A DNA stretch of 54,848 bases from Bremia lactucae (lineage: Eukaryota; Oomycota; Peronosporomycetes; Peronosporales; Peronosporaceae). Below the pieces are notes generated by a model. It was not told the origin of the DNA, made no database searches, and saw only the letters and a list, made by a program, of their open reading frames with translations. Both the position numbers and the translations under genes were made by a program. The stretch spans positions 6,388,763-6,443,610 of the forward strand of contig NC_090612.1 in assembly GCF_004359215.1 (NCBI RefSeq). The letters are read 5' to 3'. This document shows positions 31,781 through 42,709 of this stretch, one piece after another (the first letter of the stretch is position 1; each line of letters starts with the position of its first letter).

Positions 31781-32860
31781 TTGCACCTCGCGCGGGCCAA
31801 AACTAACACAGTAGGGCAACGAGCCGCGCTGGCTGCAGCGGTCATTGTACCAAAGATCGTCTTCGTTGCCAGACACGTCTGGCCACCTACAGCAACTGTC
31901 GACCAACTACAGCAACTCGTCAAACGCTTTGTCTGGGGCAAACGAGATGGCAAGCAGGTTCGAGCTTGGATGGGCGAGATGCAGGCCGAGCTACCCGTAC
32001 TTGAAGGCGGGATTGCAGTTCCGAATATTCAAGCGGAGCTTCTCACCATGGCGTCAATGGCAGTTGGACAGTGGGCGTCGGAATCAACAGGAGCCGGGCG
32101 GACCATCGGCGACATCATAATGGCAGGGCGGCAGAGCGCTGACGTCTATCTCACCCCGAGGTTCGATACAACGGCGAAAGACGCGAACTTCTACGGCTCG
32201 ACGATGTGGGCACCCGGAGCAGCAGTCCTGCGGTCCGTGCACGGCGGCACCCTCTCGGCAGCGGAGCATCGGCTTGTTCGGGACGCCCGTGAGGCAATGC
32301 GAACCAGCCTCAGTAATGCGCGGTGGCACGATGGCGAGGTGGTATACAGCATCGATGCCACCACGATGACGAGAGTGGCGGATCGGGTGCGGCGATGGGC
32401 GGATCACAGGGGAGCCTTTTGCGACGAGTGGCTCCGGCACGCGACACTGGATACCGCGACCTGGCTACACACCGGTCATGGAGCTCTGTCTAAAGTTGGC
32501 GACTTTGCACGAGCGGGTAACATTAAGTGCACACTGTTAAATTTGCACAAACGACTGGGCCATCTCGCTTTTGATACCGTCGAGAAGATGGTTAAAGCAT
32601 CGTTACCATGGATCAAGTTGATAGATCGGAGCCGTCCAGATTGCCTTACCTGCGCACAAGAAAAGCAATCTAAGAGCGCTCAGGCTAAACAAGACAGCGA
32701 AAAAAACTCCCCTATCGACCGCATCGAGGTATTATCTGTAGCGACCTCAAGGGCCAAGACGAAGGATCAGGCTGCAAAGATGTTAAACATTTCTTGGTTC
32801 ACTACGAAAGGATGTTCAATTGCAAGGCACGTCTTACGTACCAATGAGGGTAGTGAATAA
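31781..32860 (+). pseudogene. Chimeric frame: LINE ORF2 C-terminal region fused to copia
   Basis: 359 open codons. The first ~230 (HLARAKTNTVGQRAALAAA; LEGGIAVPNIQAELLTMAS; FCDEWLRHATLD) are the post-RT region of the LINE. From about 32470-32490 the frame turns into the copia pre-integrase region (LHKRLGHLAFDTVEKMVK; DCLTCAQEKQSKSA). The join is seamless and keeps one open frame. Confidence 0.8.
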
Positions 32861-33359
32861 AAGTGTGTCGACCTCTACTGGAGTGCTGCGTTAGGTGAGT
32901 GAAGCAAACAATCAAGCTTCATAAGGAAAGGCGGGAAGGATGCACCGCACAATTCTCAATATGGCAAGATGCATGAGTTTTGCGGGGCCTACCTTTGTCT
33001 TCTGGGGAGAAGCTTTACAGTTCCAAAGCGCATGTCGCCTCTTGATTGTGCTTAAAGGAGAAATTCCCAGTATATCCGACCTAGTCGTATTCGGAAGCCC
33101 GTGCACTGTCTACCGCAACCCTCAAAAGAGAACTTGGAAACCTCGGGCGGAGGTCAGCCCTATAATTAAAAAGCCCGACGAGACAAAGGTATACAAGGTA
33201 TACATACCGCGTGACCGAGTGGTAATTACGACGCAGCACGTACAAAATGTCGAGACGCTGGGTGGAGACAGGAGCCGTCACCTCCAGAAACAGCTTCGAC
33301 GTGAAGGACCAACACCCAAGCAGTTGGTCACGAGCCGCGAGGAAGCTTGCAAGCGGTAG
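32545..33359 (+). pseudogene. Copia-2 integrase
   Basis: The pre-integrase zinc region and KTKDQAAKML are followed by HVLRTNEGSE, where active copies have RTDGGGE (Asp lost, and a stop follows). From 32940, MHRTILNMARCMSFAG and TFVFWGEALQFQSA are the integrase end, and VVFGSPCTVYRNPQKRTW the post-integrase fold. The middle with the catalytic Glu is largely missing. Confidence 0.82.
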
Positions 33360-34140
33360 GAGCAGCTACCTTCGACAACTTCAAAGAGCTATGGCAAAGA
33401 CGAGCGAGATGGTCCACGCTGCGGTAGCAAGAAATAGAAGAAGCGTCGAAGTCGAGGCAAGGGATTGGGAAGTAGGACGTGCAGTGTGGACGGTACCAGC
33501 GAGAACATCGAGGAATTTGAACGGGAGACACAATCACTATGACGGGCCCGACGCAGTGACGTATTTCGCGCATACGTGAAGGCCAAGAAAGAAGAAGATT
33601 TGTAAAACATTTTGCATCCTTCTCAAGGTAAAGTCATGGATGGGGGCAAGATTAAAGTATCTGTTCAAGGCGAAAGAAGCAAGATAGCATCGCCACTGAA
33701 GAAGAGCTGGTACGGTATAAAGGAAGCTGGTAGACTATGGACCGAGCTCCTGCACAAAACGCTCGAAAAATAGGGCTTCACGCAGTGTTACACCGACAGC
33801 TGTATGTATTTCAAAAGGGGTGAGTCCTGAGACCACGATAGTCGGCGTGTATGTGGATGATCTTTTGGTGATGGGAACGAACACGAATATGGTCGATCAG
33901 CCCTTTAAGGACATGCACGTGCTAGAAGTAAAGGACCTTGGATTGTTGACAAAACTCTTAGACATGGGAGTGACGCACGACACCGAAGACGGGTACAGAC
34001 TTGAGCAAGAAGAATGCATCCAAAGCTTATTGCTACTACTGGACTTGAGCAGTCGAATTCGGCGCGTACAACAATCGGAGATAATCCATACAGCGAAGGC
34101 GAAGGCGGTATTCTACCTGGAGGAAAAAGTGGGACGATAG
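33360..34140 (+). pseudogene. Copia-2 reverse transcriptase
   Basis: Degraded: a piece near 33700-33780 resembles KSWYGIKEAGRLWTELLHK, and 33820-34140 carries the catalytic VGVYVDDLLVMGT and EVKDLGLLTKLLDMGV. Most of the fingers domain is unreadable. Confidence 0.78.
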
Positions 34141-34291
34141 AGTAACCGACTATATCCACATTTCAATCGTTGATCGGGAGACTGCTATGGCTTGCGCGCT
34201 GTACAAGACCTGACATCGCGTTTGACATGCATTGAGCCAGCCGACGAGCGCATATGCCACGTGAATGCGATTGGCGATGGGCTGAGCGTAT

Positions 34292-34833
34292 GTGAAAGGG
34301 ACAAGAGATAGATCGTTTCGGATGAGCGATTACGACGCCATAGATGGACGAGTATCGTTACAAGGCTACAGCGATGCTGATTATGCAGGAGACCACAAGG
34401 ACTGTAAGTCGGTAAGTGGTGGCGTGCTGTGTATGTACGGAATGATAGTTGGGTGGATATGCAAGAAACAAACAAGCGTGGCACTATCTACAATAGAAGC
34501 AGAGTGTAATGCGGCTTCACTGGTGGCAAGTGAGCTTCTTGAACGTATGGATGAGGTTTTTATAAAAAGAAAATGGAAATTCCAATGATACTCTAAGTCG
34601 ACAACCATGTGGCGATTAAGCAGATCGCTGGCGAGTACAACTCGGGAAGAGCGAAACACATCGCGGTAAGGCACAAGTTCAAGAAGGGCTACATCAAAAA
34701 GGGTGTGATCAAGGTAATGTACTGCGAATTTAAAATAATGCGGGCTGACGTTCTCACCAGGGCATTCGCTGCTCCACATCTACGTGAACTGCGCGAGCTT
34801 ACGTGCCTGGTGTGAAGACATCCCCGGAAGGAG
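34292..34833 (+). pseudogene. Copia-2 RNase H
   Basis: Reads LQGYSDADYAGDHKDCKSVS, then KQTSVALSTIEAECNAAS, then AKHIAVRHKFKKGYIKKG, the standard copia RNase H order. A frameshift lies near 34590. The segment ends in GGAAGGAG, a purine tract abutting the LTR. Confidence 0.87.
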
Positions 34834-35039
34834 TGTTGAAACGACGCGATTCTTGGGACACAGTGACGTTTGACGTGCAGCGGTTATTTAAGTGCAGCGA
34901 CGTTTGGAGTGCAACGGCTACCAGGTTCAGTGATATTTCAGGGCAAGGCGACTGTTGGCTACGTACACGAGAGAGTTGTAGGTAACATACGAGTATGGGG
35001 GGACAGGATAACGTCGTTTAATATACTCTCAATTCAACA
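34834..35039 (+). repeat. 3' LTR of Copia-2
   Basis: 206 bp from TGTTGAA to TTCAACA, inverted ends, directly after a purine tract. It contains TATTTAAG near 34887. Confidence 0.75.
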
Positions 35040-35179
35040 TCTACCTATTCGAGCTCACAACGAGCTAAAATGACAACGCTGGAAATGATAGCAATCGTAA
35101 AAATTATGAAGATTAAAAGTACAGGTATTTTATGATGAAAAAAATAACAAAAATTAAGGGGATAGTTCAGTCGATCCAA

Positions 35180-36081
35180 ATCAGGTGCAAATTAAACGTC
35201 TTTGATTCGGATTGAAACCTTGATCATCAGTACCAACGTACTGTTCCAACCCTCAAGAACAGCACGTTGCTGTCATATGCAATTGTAGCTGCTATCGGGT
35301 CCTTTAGTTTTTTAGTTACAAAATTTCGTCTTTATTCGGGCACATATGGCTACTTGCTCCTTCCCAGAAGCTATCCGTTAGAATCTTAATTCGACGTCGT
35401 AAACGCTTGCTTGTTGTTCTTCATTTATCATCGCGTGGTCAGTATCACTCTGACTTGCTTCTGGTGATATACCTTGTTGCATAGGCCATATGCTACTGTA
35501 AACTTGACCTTCTTTAGAGCGACTTTATTGTTCTCTTTTCTTGTCATGTATCCATACTCGCGATGAAGCATCTCCTTGACTTGAAATAAGTTGATTCATG
35601 TTCTCGGCTATCTTGACAATCTTGTTATAGTCTTCAAATAGACATCCAAACAGGATTACCAGCTGTTCATCCATTGATATTTCATGTCCCGTCGCGTGCA
35701 TCGATATACGAAGCGCGTCAAATTTTAGGAAATGTTCCAAGATTGTACCACCCTTGGTGACTTTAATTTACATAACTGACGCCGCAATTAAACCCGATTG
35801 TGGACACTTTGTCGCAGAAAAAATCTTTAGGATCCCCCATGCTTCCGCCGTTGACGAGACACCCGTGCCATCGACTGTAAGCTCACGCCACGATTGCAAT
35901 GCCTTGAGGTCGTTGACTTTTGAAGTAGATGACAATGCGTCTCCCTCTCCTGGAGCGTTTAACTCATCGAGGTGGTCTGGCAGACCCTATTGCCATCTTC
36001 ATTCATGCGTTGAACTCCTTCACGAAGTGATTATCTTCGCGGGGTATATCATGCGATTCGCCCGTGTTTGGGCTCATAACC
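35180..36081 (-). mobile_element. Copia relic of the Copia-1 family
   Basis: On the minus strand: primer site GGTTATGAGCCC (36081-36070), gag start MSPNTGESHDIPREDNHF (from 36077), mid-gag HFLKFDALRISMHATGHE (35740-35525), a protease trace GKEQVAICA (about 35355), and a piece matching IRIEDVLCVPEL of Copia-1 (about 35200). Heavily mutated, with the zinc knuckle not readable. Confidence 0.75.
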
Positions 36082-36575
36082 AGTTGAGTTTAGAAAAAGT
36101 CAAATGGAAAAGAATATAATTAGGTTCTTAGTTCGCTGCTTTGTGTTACCTCTAAGCCCATCCCTCTTGATCCTTCTTAGTGACTTTTTACTGACGTCAC
36201 CGCTTATATATTTCCAATAGTCTCAGGTATAATTAGATGCACTGGCTGAGGGCTGCAATTTCAGCCTCATCTCTGATTAGATGCACTAGCTGGCACCAAC
36301 TGCAGCTCACCTAATTGCATCTGAACAGAGCTCAGTAGAATTGTGCACTAATTCAACTGCTGTGGCATCCTTAGCTCTAATGGATCTGATTAGCGGCTAA
36401 GAACTTTACGATTCTAGCGTAAATTCTTAAAACGGAAATAGTAGCACTTAATTAAGAACTTTGGTGATACGTTAGAATTACAGCCAAATCAGATGCACTA
36501 GCTGAAGGTGAGACTGAGAACCTGAGCTAATGAGATAATCAGAGATCAGGCCGAAATGTGGCCTAAACTATGCAG
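36082..36575. repeat. Probable LINE 3' UTR with short repeats
   Basis: Three imperfect copies of TTAGATGCACTAGCTG lie at 36233-36248, 36277-36292 and 36488-36503. The stretch follows the stop of the minus-strand LINE tail, so it probably is its 3' UTR. No gene seen. Confidence 0.45.
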
Positions 36576-37650
36576 CTATACAGGAGGCAGATCTCGGTCG
36601 ATTGTGCTGTCACTCCGGTCCACGAGGGTCCGGAGTGCGAGTGTATGCTCTCGCGTTGTTCGTGTTGGCGTGGCGACGAGCGTGACTTCATTCAGCGCTG
36701 TTTGGCGCGTTGTAATCCACTGTCGAACGTCGTTGTTCAGGTGTTCTGCAAGTTCCGTGATGATTGGACGTCCGTCCTCTGCAGTCGTCTGCTGAGAGAG
36801 AGCCGTGTCCATCGCGATCTTGGCTGCTCGGTCGGCCATCTTGTTATGCTCGCGGTAATGATGCGTCCAGCTGCGGATGCCGAGCCCGTCCGCGCATCGT
36901 CTCGCTTTCAGATAGAGTTGTCGCAGTCGAGGCTGTTTCGGTACCCTGTGGCGTTGGTGCTGTCGGATGATCATATTGCTGTCTCCGATCACGTGCAACG
37001 GGCTGTAGCGAGCTGCCGCGGCTCAACGTAGTCCGACTCGGCCGTGTTTTTGGTCGTGTCGACTCGCGCATACGACATGCTGGACGCCCAGCAGATGTCT
37101 GTGGCGTGCGTGTCGATGTCGAATCGCAAGATGACCGAGCCTGACCCTCCTGGCCCTGGGTTGCCTCTCGATCCTCCATCGAAGAAAAGCAAGAAGACAG
37201 AGCTTCGTATTACCATCCGCCTGTACTGCTTCCTCCTTGGTCGCCACCGCCCTTCACCACTGTAGAGACTCACGAGCCGCGAGAGTACCGGATGTCCCTG
37301 GAACTTGACTGTACTGCCCGGCACGTCTGCCGATGCTTCACGCTCGCAGTCGCTCATCATTGCCACTGTACGTGGATCGCGTTGCAGTAGAGCGTCCGAG
37401 TAGATGATGATGTCCCCGTTGTCCGTTAGCATCCACGAGTGGTGCTGCTGGAACTCCACATTGACCGGTCTCAGTAACGTCGGTGTGTGCGGACGGTAGG
37501 GAAGCTGCGGAAAGTTAATCAAGAGTGTTTCACAAAGGCGCTCCGCTGCCCGTCGAGTCGACGGCCGTGGATCCGGAGACTCGCGCATCTGGAACGTGAT
37601 CTCGCCTCTCCTGCTCCACGACCACTCCATGACATCTCCGAGCGTTCGCC
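36576..37650 (-). pseudogene. LINE C-terminal RNase H tail, inverted
   Basis: An RNase HI domain in two frames: FFDGGSRGNPGPGGSGSVI (first Asp), NTAES (Glu), HVIGDSNMIIRQ (second Asp) and REHNKMADRAAKIAMD (last Asp). All four catalytic positions are readable. It is GC-rich like the plus-strand LINE and supplies exactly what that copy lacks, so both may be parts of one element separated by a rearrangement. Confidence 0.82.
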
Positions 37651-37654
37651 GACA

Positions 37655-37949
37655 GTCTGTCCGGAGATTCCGGTGCTGGGTTGCTACGTGAGTAAATCGG
37701 GATTTCGAGCCGATCCAGAGAAGGTGTCGTCAATCTGCTCTTGGCCCACACCCAAGAATCCTACGGAGTTGCGTCAATGGCTCGGTCTAGCTAATTACTT
37801 GCACAAGTACACAAATGATTACGCCGGTTCTGTACAGCCTCTGTCGTCACTTCTGAAGAAAGACGCCACATGGTCGTGGCGTCCCGAGCATCAAGCTGCC
37901 TTTGACGCAGTGAAGAAGAGCCTGGCGTCAGCGCCAGTCTTGGTACTCC
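37655..37949 (+). pseudogene. Ty3/gypsy RT thumb fragment
   Basis: Reads LGCYVSKSGFRADPEKV, then LRQWLGLANYLHKYTNDYAG, then WRPEHQAAFDAVKKSLASAP, the Ty3 RT thumb running into RNase H. It is cut by the gap and on the left abuts the inverted LINE tail. Confidence 0.9.
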
Positions 37950-38049
37950 NNNNNNNNNNNNNNNNNNNNNNNNNNNNNNNNNNNNNNNNNNNNNNNNNNN
38001 NNNNNNNNNNNNNNNNNNNNNNNNNNNNNNNNNNNNNNNNNNNNNNNNN
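37950..38049. other. Assembly gap (100 N)
   Basis: Exactly 100 N between an RT fragment and a gag fragment that are out of the normal order. Confidence 0.98.
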
Positions 38050-38822
38050 TTCATGAACACACTTGATTACGTTGTTCATGCAAGGTCTTACGGATGGTCC
38101 CGTAAAGACCCACCTGTTCCGCTTGGAACTGGATACGCTTGAAGAAGCAATATCCGTAGCGGAACAGGAGGACTTTAGCTTGAGACAGGCTCAAGCAAGT
38201 TCGTCATCATATCGTCCACCTAGACGACACGAACTAGGAGGTCCAGAACCCATGGACCTTTCCTATGTCGAAAGCGAGAAACCTCGCTTTTCGAATAATA
38301 AGCGATCGCAGAAATGCCATCGCTGCCAAAAATTGGGACATTACGCTCATGAGTGTAGTGCCCCACGTCCAGCACCAAAAGGTACTGAACGTAATTTTGG
38401 ATCGTATGCCAAAAAGGGCAACGGTCGCGGATCCGACGTTGTTGCGAAATCGCAACAGCGAGGCGGACCGCCAAAAAATGGACGGGGTCAGTAGGGGCGC
38501 AACGCCCTACTGATCCAGCAACCTCAAGAGAATTTGCAAATCTCTTGACAAAAGTTGCTCCAGACACACAATCATTATGTGTCTCTGCACCTGGTGATGA
38601 GGTATCACTCATCACCTTGAAATTGAAAGTGACAAATGATTTGTCACTTAAAGCCCTAGTGGACTGCGGAGCGTCGAATAACTTTATTCGTCGCCAGTCA
38701 CTAGAGGGTAGTAGGCTCAAATATATTGAGCGCGACATCCCTCCAACGAGGATGACGGTGCGTCTAGCGACAGGCGCATCGATAACAGTGATGAAACGCG
38801 TAGTGAAATTTCACTACACGTT
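38050..38822 (+). pseudogene. Ty3/gypsy gag zinc knuckle and protease fragment
   Basis: The gag C-terminus (FMQGLTDGPVKTHLFRLELD, EPMDLSYVESEKPRF) with knuckle CHRCQKLGHYAHEC stops at 38494. The next frame carries protease LKALVDCGASNNFIRRQSLE and MTVRLATGASITV. The active site reads VDCGAS rather than the usual DSGAS. This copy is better preserved than G1 and G4. It is cut off at about 38822 by Copia-4. Confidence 0.88.
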
Positions 38823-38826
38823 AAGA

Positions 38827-38827
38827 N
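38827..38827. other. Single ambiguous base (n)
   Basis: One n at the junction between the gypsy protease and the Copia-4 LTR region. Confidence 0.95.
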
Positions 38828-39416
38828 TAGAAATGAGGGGTTACGGAAGTAGAAGTGTAAGTCCCAACAAATCAATCACTTCCATGTATTCCTTCTCCGA
38901 CTCAAGTGTCTTCGCCTCTTCGCGCAGACTCCTCGCTTCGCTCCCTTCTTCCTCACGCCTTTCAGCAGCGGCTTCAGACTTTAACAGGTTATGAGCTCAA
39001 CGACCATGTCTTCTGCGCAAGATGTTTTGACGAAAGTTCAAGTCGACAAGTTCAACGGTGGCAACTACGCCACGTGGAACCGCTACATGTGTGGCGTGTT
39101 TCTGACCAAGTCAGTGTGGCACGTGGTTAACCGAGAAGTGACGCCGACGTTTGCTGATGCCCGTGTTAGGGATGAGTACGTGAAGGCTAGCAACATTGCG
39201 TTTGGCCTGATGCTGCTGCATATGGACGCGGACTATCACCATGTAATTGATGACTGTGAAGAAGTATGTTGCGTGGGCCCGTATCAAGACATTATATGGC
39301 GGATCGCAGAATGCTGGACGCATCTACTTGAAAAGGCAGTGATTCAGCATGGAGATGGCGAAAGGCGACAACGTATAACATCAATGCAACAAAGTGAACA
39401 ACATAAGCGCCAAACA
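38828..39416 (+). mobile_element. Copia-4: 5' end of a Ty1/copia element
   Basis: Probable LTR sequence ends TTTAACA at 38986, followed by the primer site GGTTATGAGCTC (38987-38998) whose ATG at 38991 opens gag: [38 protein letters not shown], typical copia gag. The frame ends at 39416 after losing similarity. The left LTR border is not resolved. Confidence 0.8.
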
Positions 39417-39641
39417 TAGAAATATTAGAGACAAGATGGAGGATAGGACGTTAATCTGTCGTTAAAATCTGTTTCCATCGCAGAAAACCGAAAAGCCACG
39501 AAACTCGTGCTGAATGGAGATAGAAGAGCAAGTTACGTAAAGACATTGTGAAGGAGCTGACGTAAGCAATCAAACGACAATCAAAGATGGCCAGGTAAGA
39601 TGAGGCAAATCAAGTCCTCAGACCGACGACAAACTCTCCAG
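39417..39641. other. Unassigned spacer
   Basis: No motif recognised; possibly decayed Copia-4. Confidence 0.35.
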
Positions 39642-40080
39642 TGTAACGGGGCACCACGACTTGTACTGCTTCAGTACAAGTCCACTTCCCACTGCTTCAG
39701 TTGCGAGTGGTGCCTTACGTTATTTCACGTACACTAGTACGTGCAGAGGAAGACTTCTCTTTAAGGTAACTAGCTTAAAGAGGGTAAAATGAAAACTGTA
39801 TTAATGTATTTAAGTATCTCTTCTTTCTATCTGTTAACTCTAACTTAATTATAAGCTAATACTAAACGTGCAGCTGAATTCTTATCTTATCTTATCCTAT
39901 CTGTCTCTCTTTTGTTTACATCTACAGCTGATTAGTCTGCGGAATAAATACATATAATGGTCTATACCTATTTATGGATAAGAATTCTGAACATTACTAT
40001 ATAAAGAAATATCCTTCAAATATTATCTACCTTTTAGAACCTTTAAGTGTTAATTTCATGTGACGATACACCCCGTTATA
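39642..40080. repeat. LTR alpha (439 bp), solo
   Basis: TGTAACGGGG...CCCCGTTATA, with one change in the terminal CA. It has the same length as the copy at 283-721. It abuts a 5'-truncated LTR beta directly, as if inserted there or joined by recombination. Confidence 0.82.
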
Positions 40081-40491
40081 CTCTTAGTTCTATCGAACTA
40101 ATGGGTTTAACAACTCAGGGAGTCGTACAAGCTTTTAAAGCTTAATGAGTCCTGGTTCAAGAAATTCAGGAGTTCGTAGAACCAAGCGGCAACTAGTGCC
40201 AGAGAGTATGTGCCTTAGGCTTTTGTCTCTCACAGATCAATGCGCAAGCCTTAGGAAGGCACTTGACGCCTTAAGATCAAAAGGGGAACTGCACTTTATT
40301 TGATTATCTAATCTAAAAACCTTACCCTAGCTAATTAAAATAATAGATTTTGGCCGCCAGATTTATATCTGGCGGCGACAACATTTGTTACCCATAATAA
40401 ATTGGATTTTAGCAATTAACCATATAAATAGCATAAAAGGGTATTTTACCCATGAAGTAAATGTACCACAACAACGGTTCTCCAACCAATG
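40081..40491 (-). repeat. LTR beta, truncated 3' LTR of G4
   Basis: It begins inside the repeat (CTCTTAGTTCTATCGAACT), because LTR alpha replaces its outer end. At its inner end a deletion removes the terminal GCCCCATTACA and the whole purine tract. Confidence 0.82.
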
Positions 40492-40562
40492 TACACCGAT
40501 TGACAACATTCGCTTCATTTCCTCTTTGAGATTGGAACATAAATGGCTAACGGTTTAATCCC

Positions 40563-41769
40563 ATGACAATTAAGCGTGGGCCACAGACCTTAGCACCTTC
40601 CTCGACGATAGGGAATGGTGGAATTTGAAAGTAAACTCCATCAGAGGATGAGGAACAAGAGCGTCGCTCTTACACACCTTCTCCTCCGGGAGCGTCGGCG
40701 GGCCCCGAATCCATTTCCAGAACGTGGTGCCGCTGATGTCTTAACTGCATTGAGCAGGACACAGGACCCTGAGTCCAACATTATCACAAATCCGCTCGAT
40801 GAAGAGCAAGAGCGGGCAATCCTCATAGAGGACCAAGCTCGCCGTCGAGCTGCCGAAATAGCGAAAGCTAAAGCTTATAGTGAATACAGATTCACCCTTC
40901 TTAGTGCGGAAGAGCGTCTCGAAGGGATCGCGGGTCACAGCTTGGCCATCTGGATCTCCAGTTCCACGGCGAGGACGCCGGAGGAGATCGCTGCTCGCGG
41001 CGCTCTTAATGAGCGATAACTTACGTCAAAGGTAATGACGCGAAGTCAGTATCTGACGCGCTTACGTGATTAAGCTCGTGGGGTCTCGTTGACCTCAATG
41101 AGAGAAATTCCGATCGTTTTGTTTCCAAACGAGAAAGAAGTGAAAACGAAGTCTCATTTGAGAACTGGGTCCATCGGGCCCGCCACCTCCGCAATATTTG
41201 GAATATCAGAGAGTCTGCGGATGTGGCTGATGTTCTTTCGGAACGAAAGCTTCGCTTCGATTTCGCCAAGCTTAAGACCAAAGGCCAGTTACGTTCGGCA
41301 TTTATGCCACAAAACGAAGAAAGGTCAAGCCGATATATTGTAGTGCTTCGGTTGACCGTGCAACTATAAATCGAAGCCGCACTGAAGCTATAGATCCACC
41401 TAATCCAACTTCTCGTGGTGGGAAGCGTCGTTTGACGCGAGTTGATTCTGAGCTTGGGCTCAAAACGTCAACACCGTACAGGCAATCTTGCCGAAGAGGT
41501 ACCTCAAACTCCTAAGAGTTCTCAGAAGTAGGGTACCCCAGCCACTTTACCAGATACCGATATTGACGCCGAAGACAACGTCGCTTAAAAATTCTCCTCG
41601 TGAAATTGAATGTACCCTCGCGCATCAAGCAGCGCGGGAGGGGGCTGAATCTCGACGAAAGCATTTGATGCTTTTAAAGCACGAGGTGCAACTTCTTCGT
41701 GAGAGCCTTGCTCGGGTTGAGGACTCTTTTGAGGTGGTTCAAAACCGTGTTTCGATGCTGGAACGTTAG
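40563..41769 (+). pseudogene. Antisense ORF (aORF) of G4, opposite the pol 3' end
   Basis: Starts with the same MTIKR as G1, and frameshifts after 17 codons. The acidic, Arg-rich part is best read at 40615-41019 (EEQERAILIEDQARRRAAEI; FTLLSAEERLEGIAGHS). The middle is SVSDALT, FENWVHRARHLRNIWNIRE and KLRFDFAKLKTKGQ (about 41040-41290). The end (41488-41769) is a coiled coil: AREGAESRRKHLMLLKHEVQ, LLRESLARVEDSF, NRVSMLER, then TAG. The 3' part lies opposite the integrase linker and chromodomain. Joined over frameshifts it would be about 390-400 residues. No known family was recognised. Confidence 0.55.
41455..41640 (-). pseudogene. G4 chromodomain remnant
   Basis: Reads QYRYLVKWLGYPTSENS, then EFEVPLRQDC, with a stop in place of the Trp codon. 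It matches 2095-2316 of G1. Confidence 0.8.
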
Positions 41770-41879
41770 CAACCTAGTTTAGAGGGCCAGCTGGACATCC
41801 TGGTGAGGATGCAGCAATCTGCGGCACAACCGTCTGTCTCGGCGCAAGCGCCTTTAAGTCCACGTGGGAAGGGTCCCGA

Positions 41880-42163
41880 TATGCTTAAGTAAGCCGACGT
41901 AGAACACTGGGTGTGTAGGCAGCTTGCTAGGAAGGTTTGGCTAGGCCCTTTTTGGCCACGACTGTAAATGGTCCAATAAAGCGCGGGCGCAATTTGGTCT
42001 TGAAGACCGCGGAAACCAAATTAGTAGGTAGATTTTTAGCGTTTAATAAAACTCGGTCCCCGACCACTTACGAATTAATACAGCTTCTACCTTTGTTATC
42101 TGCTTGTTCTTTTTGTTTGTCTTGGCTATCATCCATCGTGTCACGTACCTGTTTTTTAAGACA
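41880..42163 (-). pseudogene. G4 integrase C-terminal region, broken
   Basis: Nucleotide match to 2575-2850 of G1 (the GPF-containing tail and KPYRDPSHV end), with frameshifts and a small deletion near 41935. Confidence 0.75.
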
Positions 42164-42709
42164 CTAAATCGCGTCGCGAGAAACTCGCTTACTTGTTTGG
42201 TAACAGGGTGATATCAGCAGGCCTATCGCTAATTCTCCCCCACCAAGCCCTGAGCCACGCAGTGGTATCGTTAACGGAACGCGTGGGTGGGTGAGACCGT
42301 TGACATAGATCAGAGTGTAGCCTGTAGAGGCATGGACAGCGTTATTTAACGCAAATTTCACCTTTGGATGCATTGAGCTCCAGCGCTTTGGTGTCTGAGC
42401 ACACACAGTGCGTAAAACGTCTTTAATGACGCGATTGACACGTTCAGTTTGACCATCGGTCTGCGAATAGTCCGTGGTGAACATGTTCAATCTGGCGCCA
42501 AGCACTCGAGAAATTGATTTCCAAAATCTACCCGTGAAACGGGGGTCCTGGTCAGAGACAATTGCCACTGGCAAACCGTGTTGTCGAAACACGCGATCGA
42601 TGAACAGCCTTGCTATACCTTCGCCATCAATGGTATCCGGTACAGCCGCTAAGTGAGCCATTTTGCTCAATCGGTCAACAAAGACCTCAATGCCGGAGTT
42701 ACCGGCCAA
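42164..42709 (-). pseudogene. G4 integrase catalytic core
   Basis: A 181-codon frame with all three catalytic positions readable: EVFVDRLSKMAHLAAVP (Asp), AIVSDQDPRFTGRFWKS (Asp), QTDGQTERVNRVIKD (Glu). It continues through SMHPKVKFALNNAVHASTGY. This is the best integrase in the window, though the rest of pol is broken. Confidence 0.9.

Larger units (their letters stand above)
26408..32470 (+). mobile_element. LINE retrotransposon, GC-rich, 3'-truncated
   Basis: Two-ORF non-LTR element: ORF1 up to 28533, then ORF2 with AP-type endonuclease and reverse transcriptase (29127-31750) and a C-terminal region to about 32470. The 5' boundary is uncertain. The RNase H end and 3' UTR are missing here, because the frame runs into copia sequence, but a matching RNase H tail lies inverted at 36576-37650. 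It is clearly richer in G and C than its neighbours, a sign of a different origin or age. Confidence 0.88.
32471..35039 (+). mobile_element. Copia-2: 5'-truncated Ty1/copia with 3' LTR
   Basis: Integrase, RT and RNase H of a copia element, followed by a purine tract and a 3' LTR (34834-35039). The gag/protease part and 5' LTR are missing; the left end is fused to the LINE. Confidence 0.88.
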
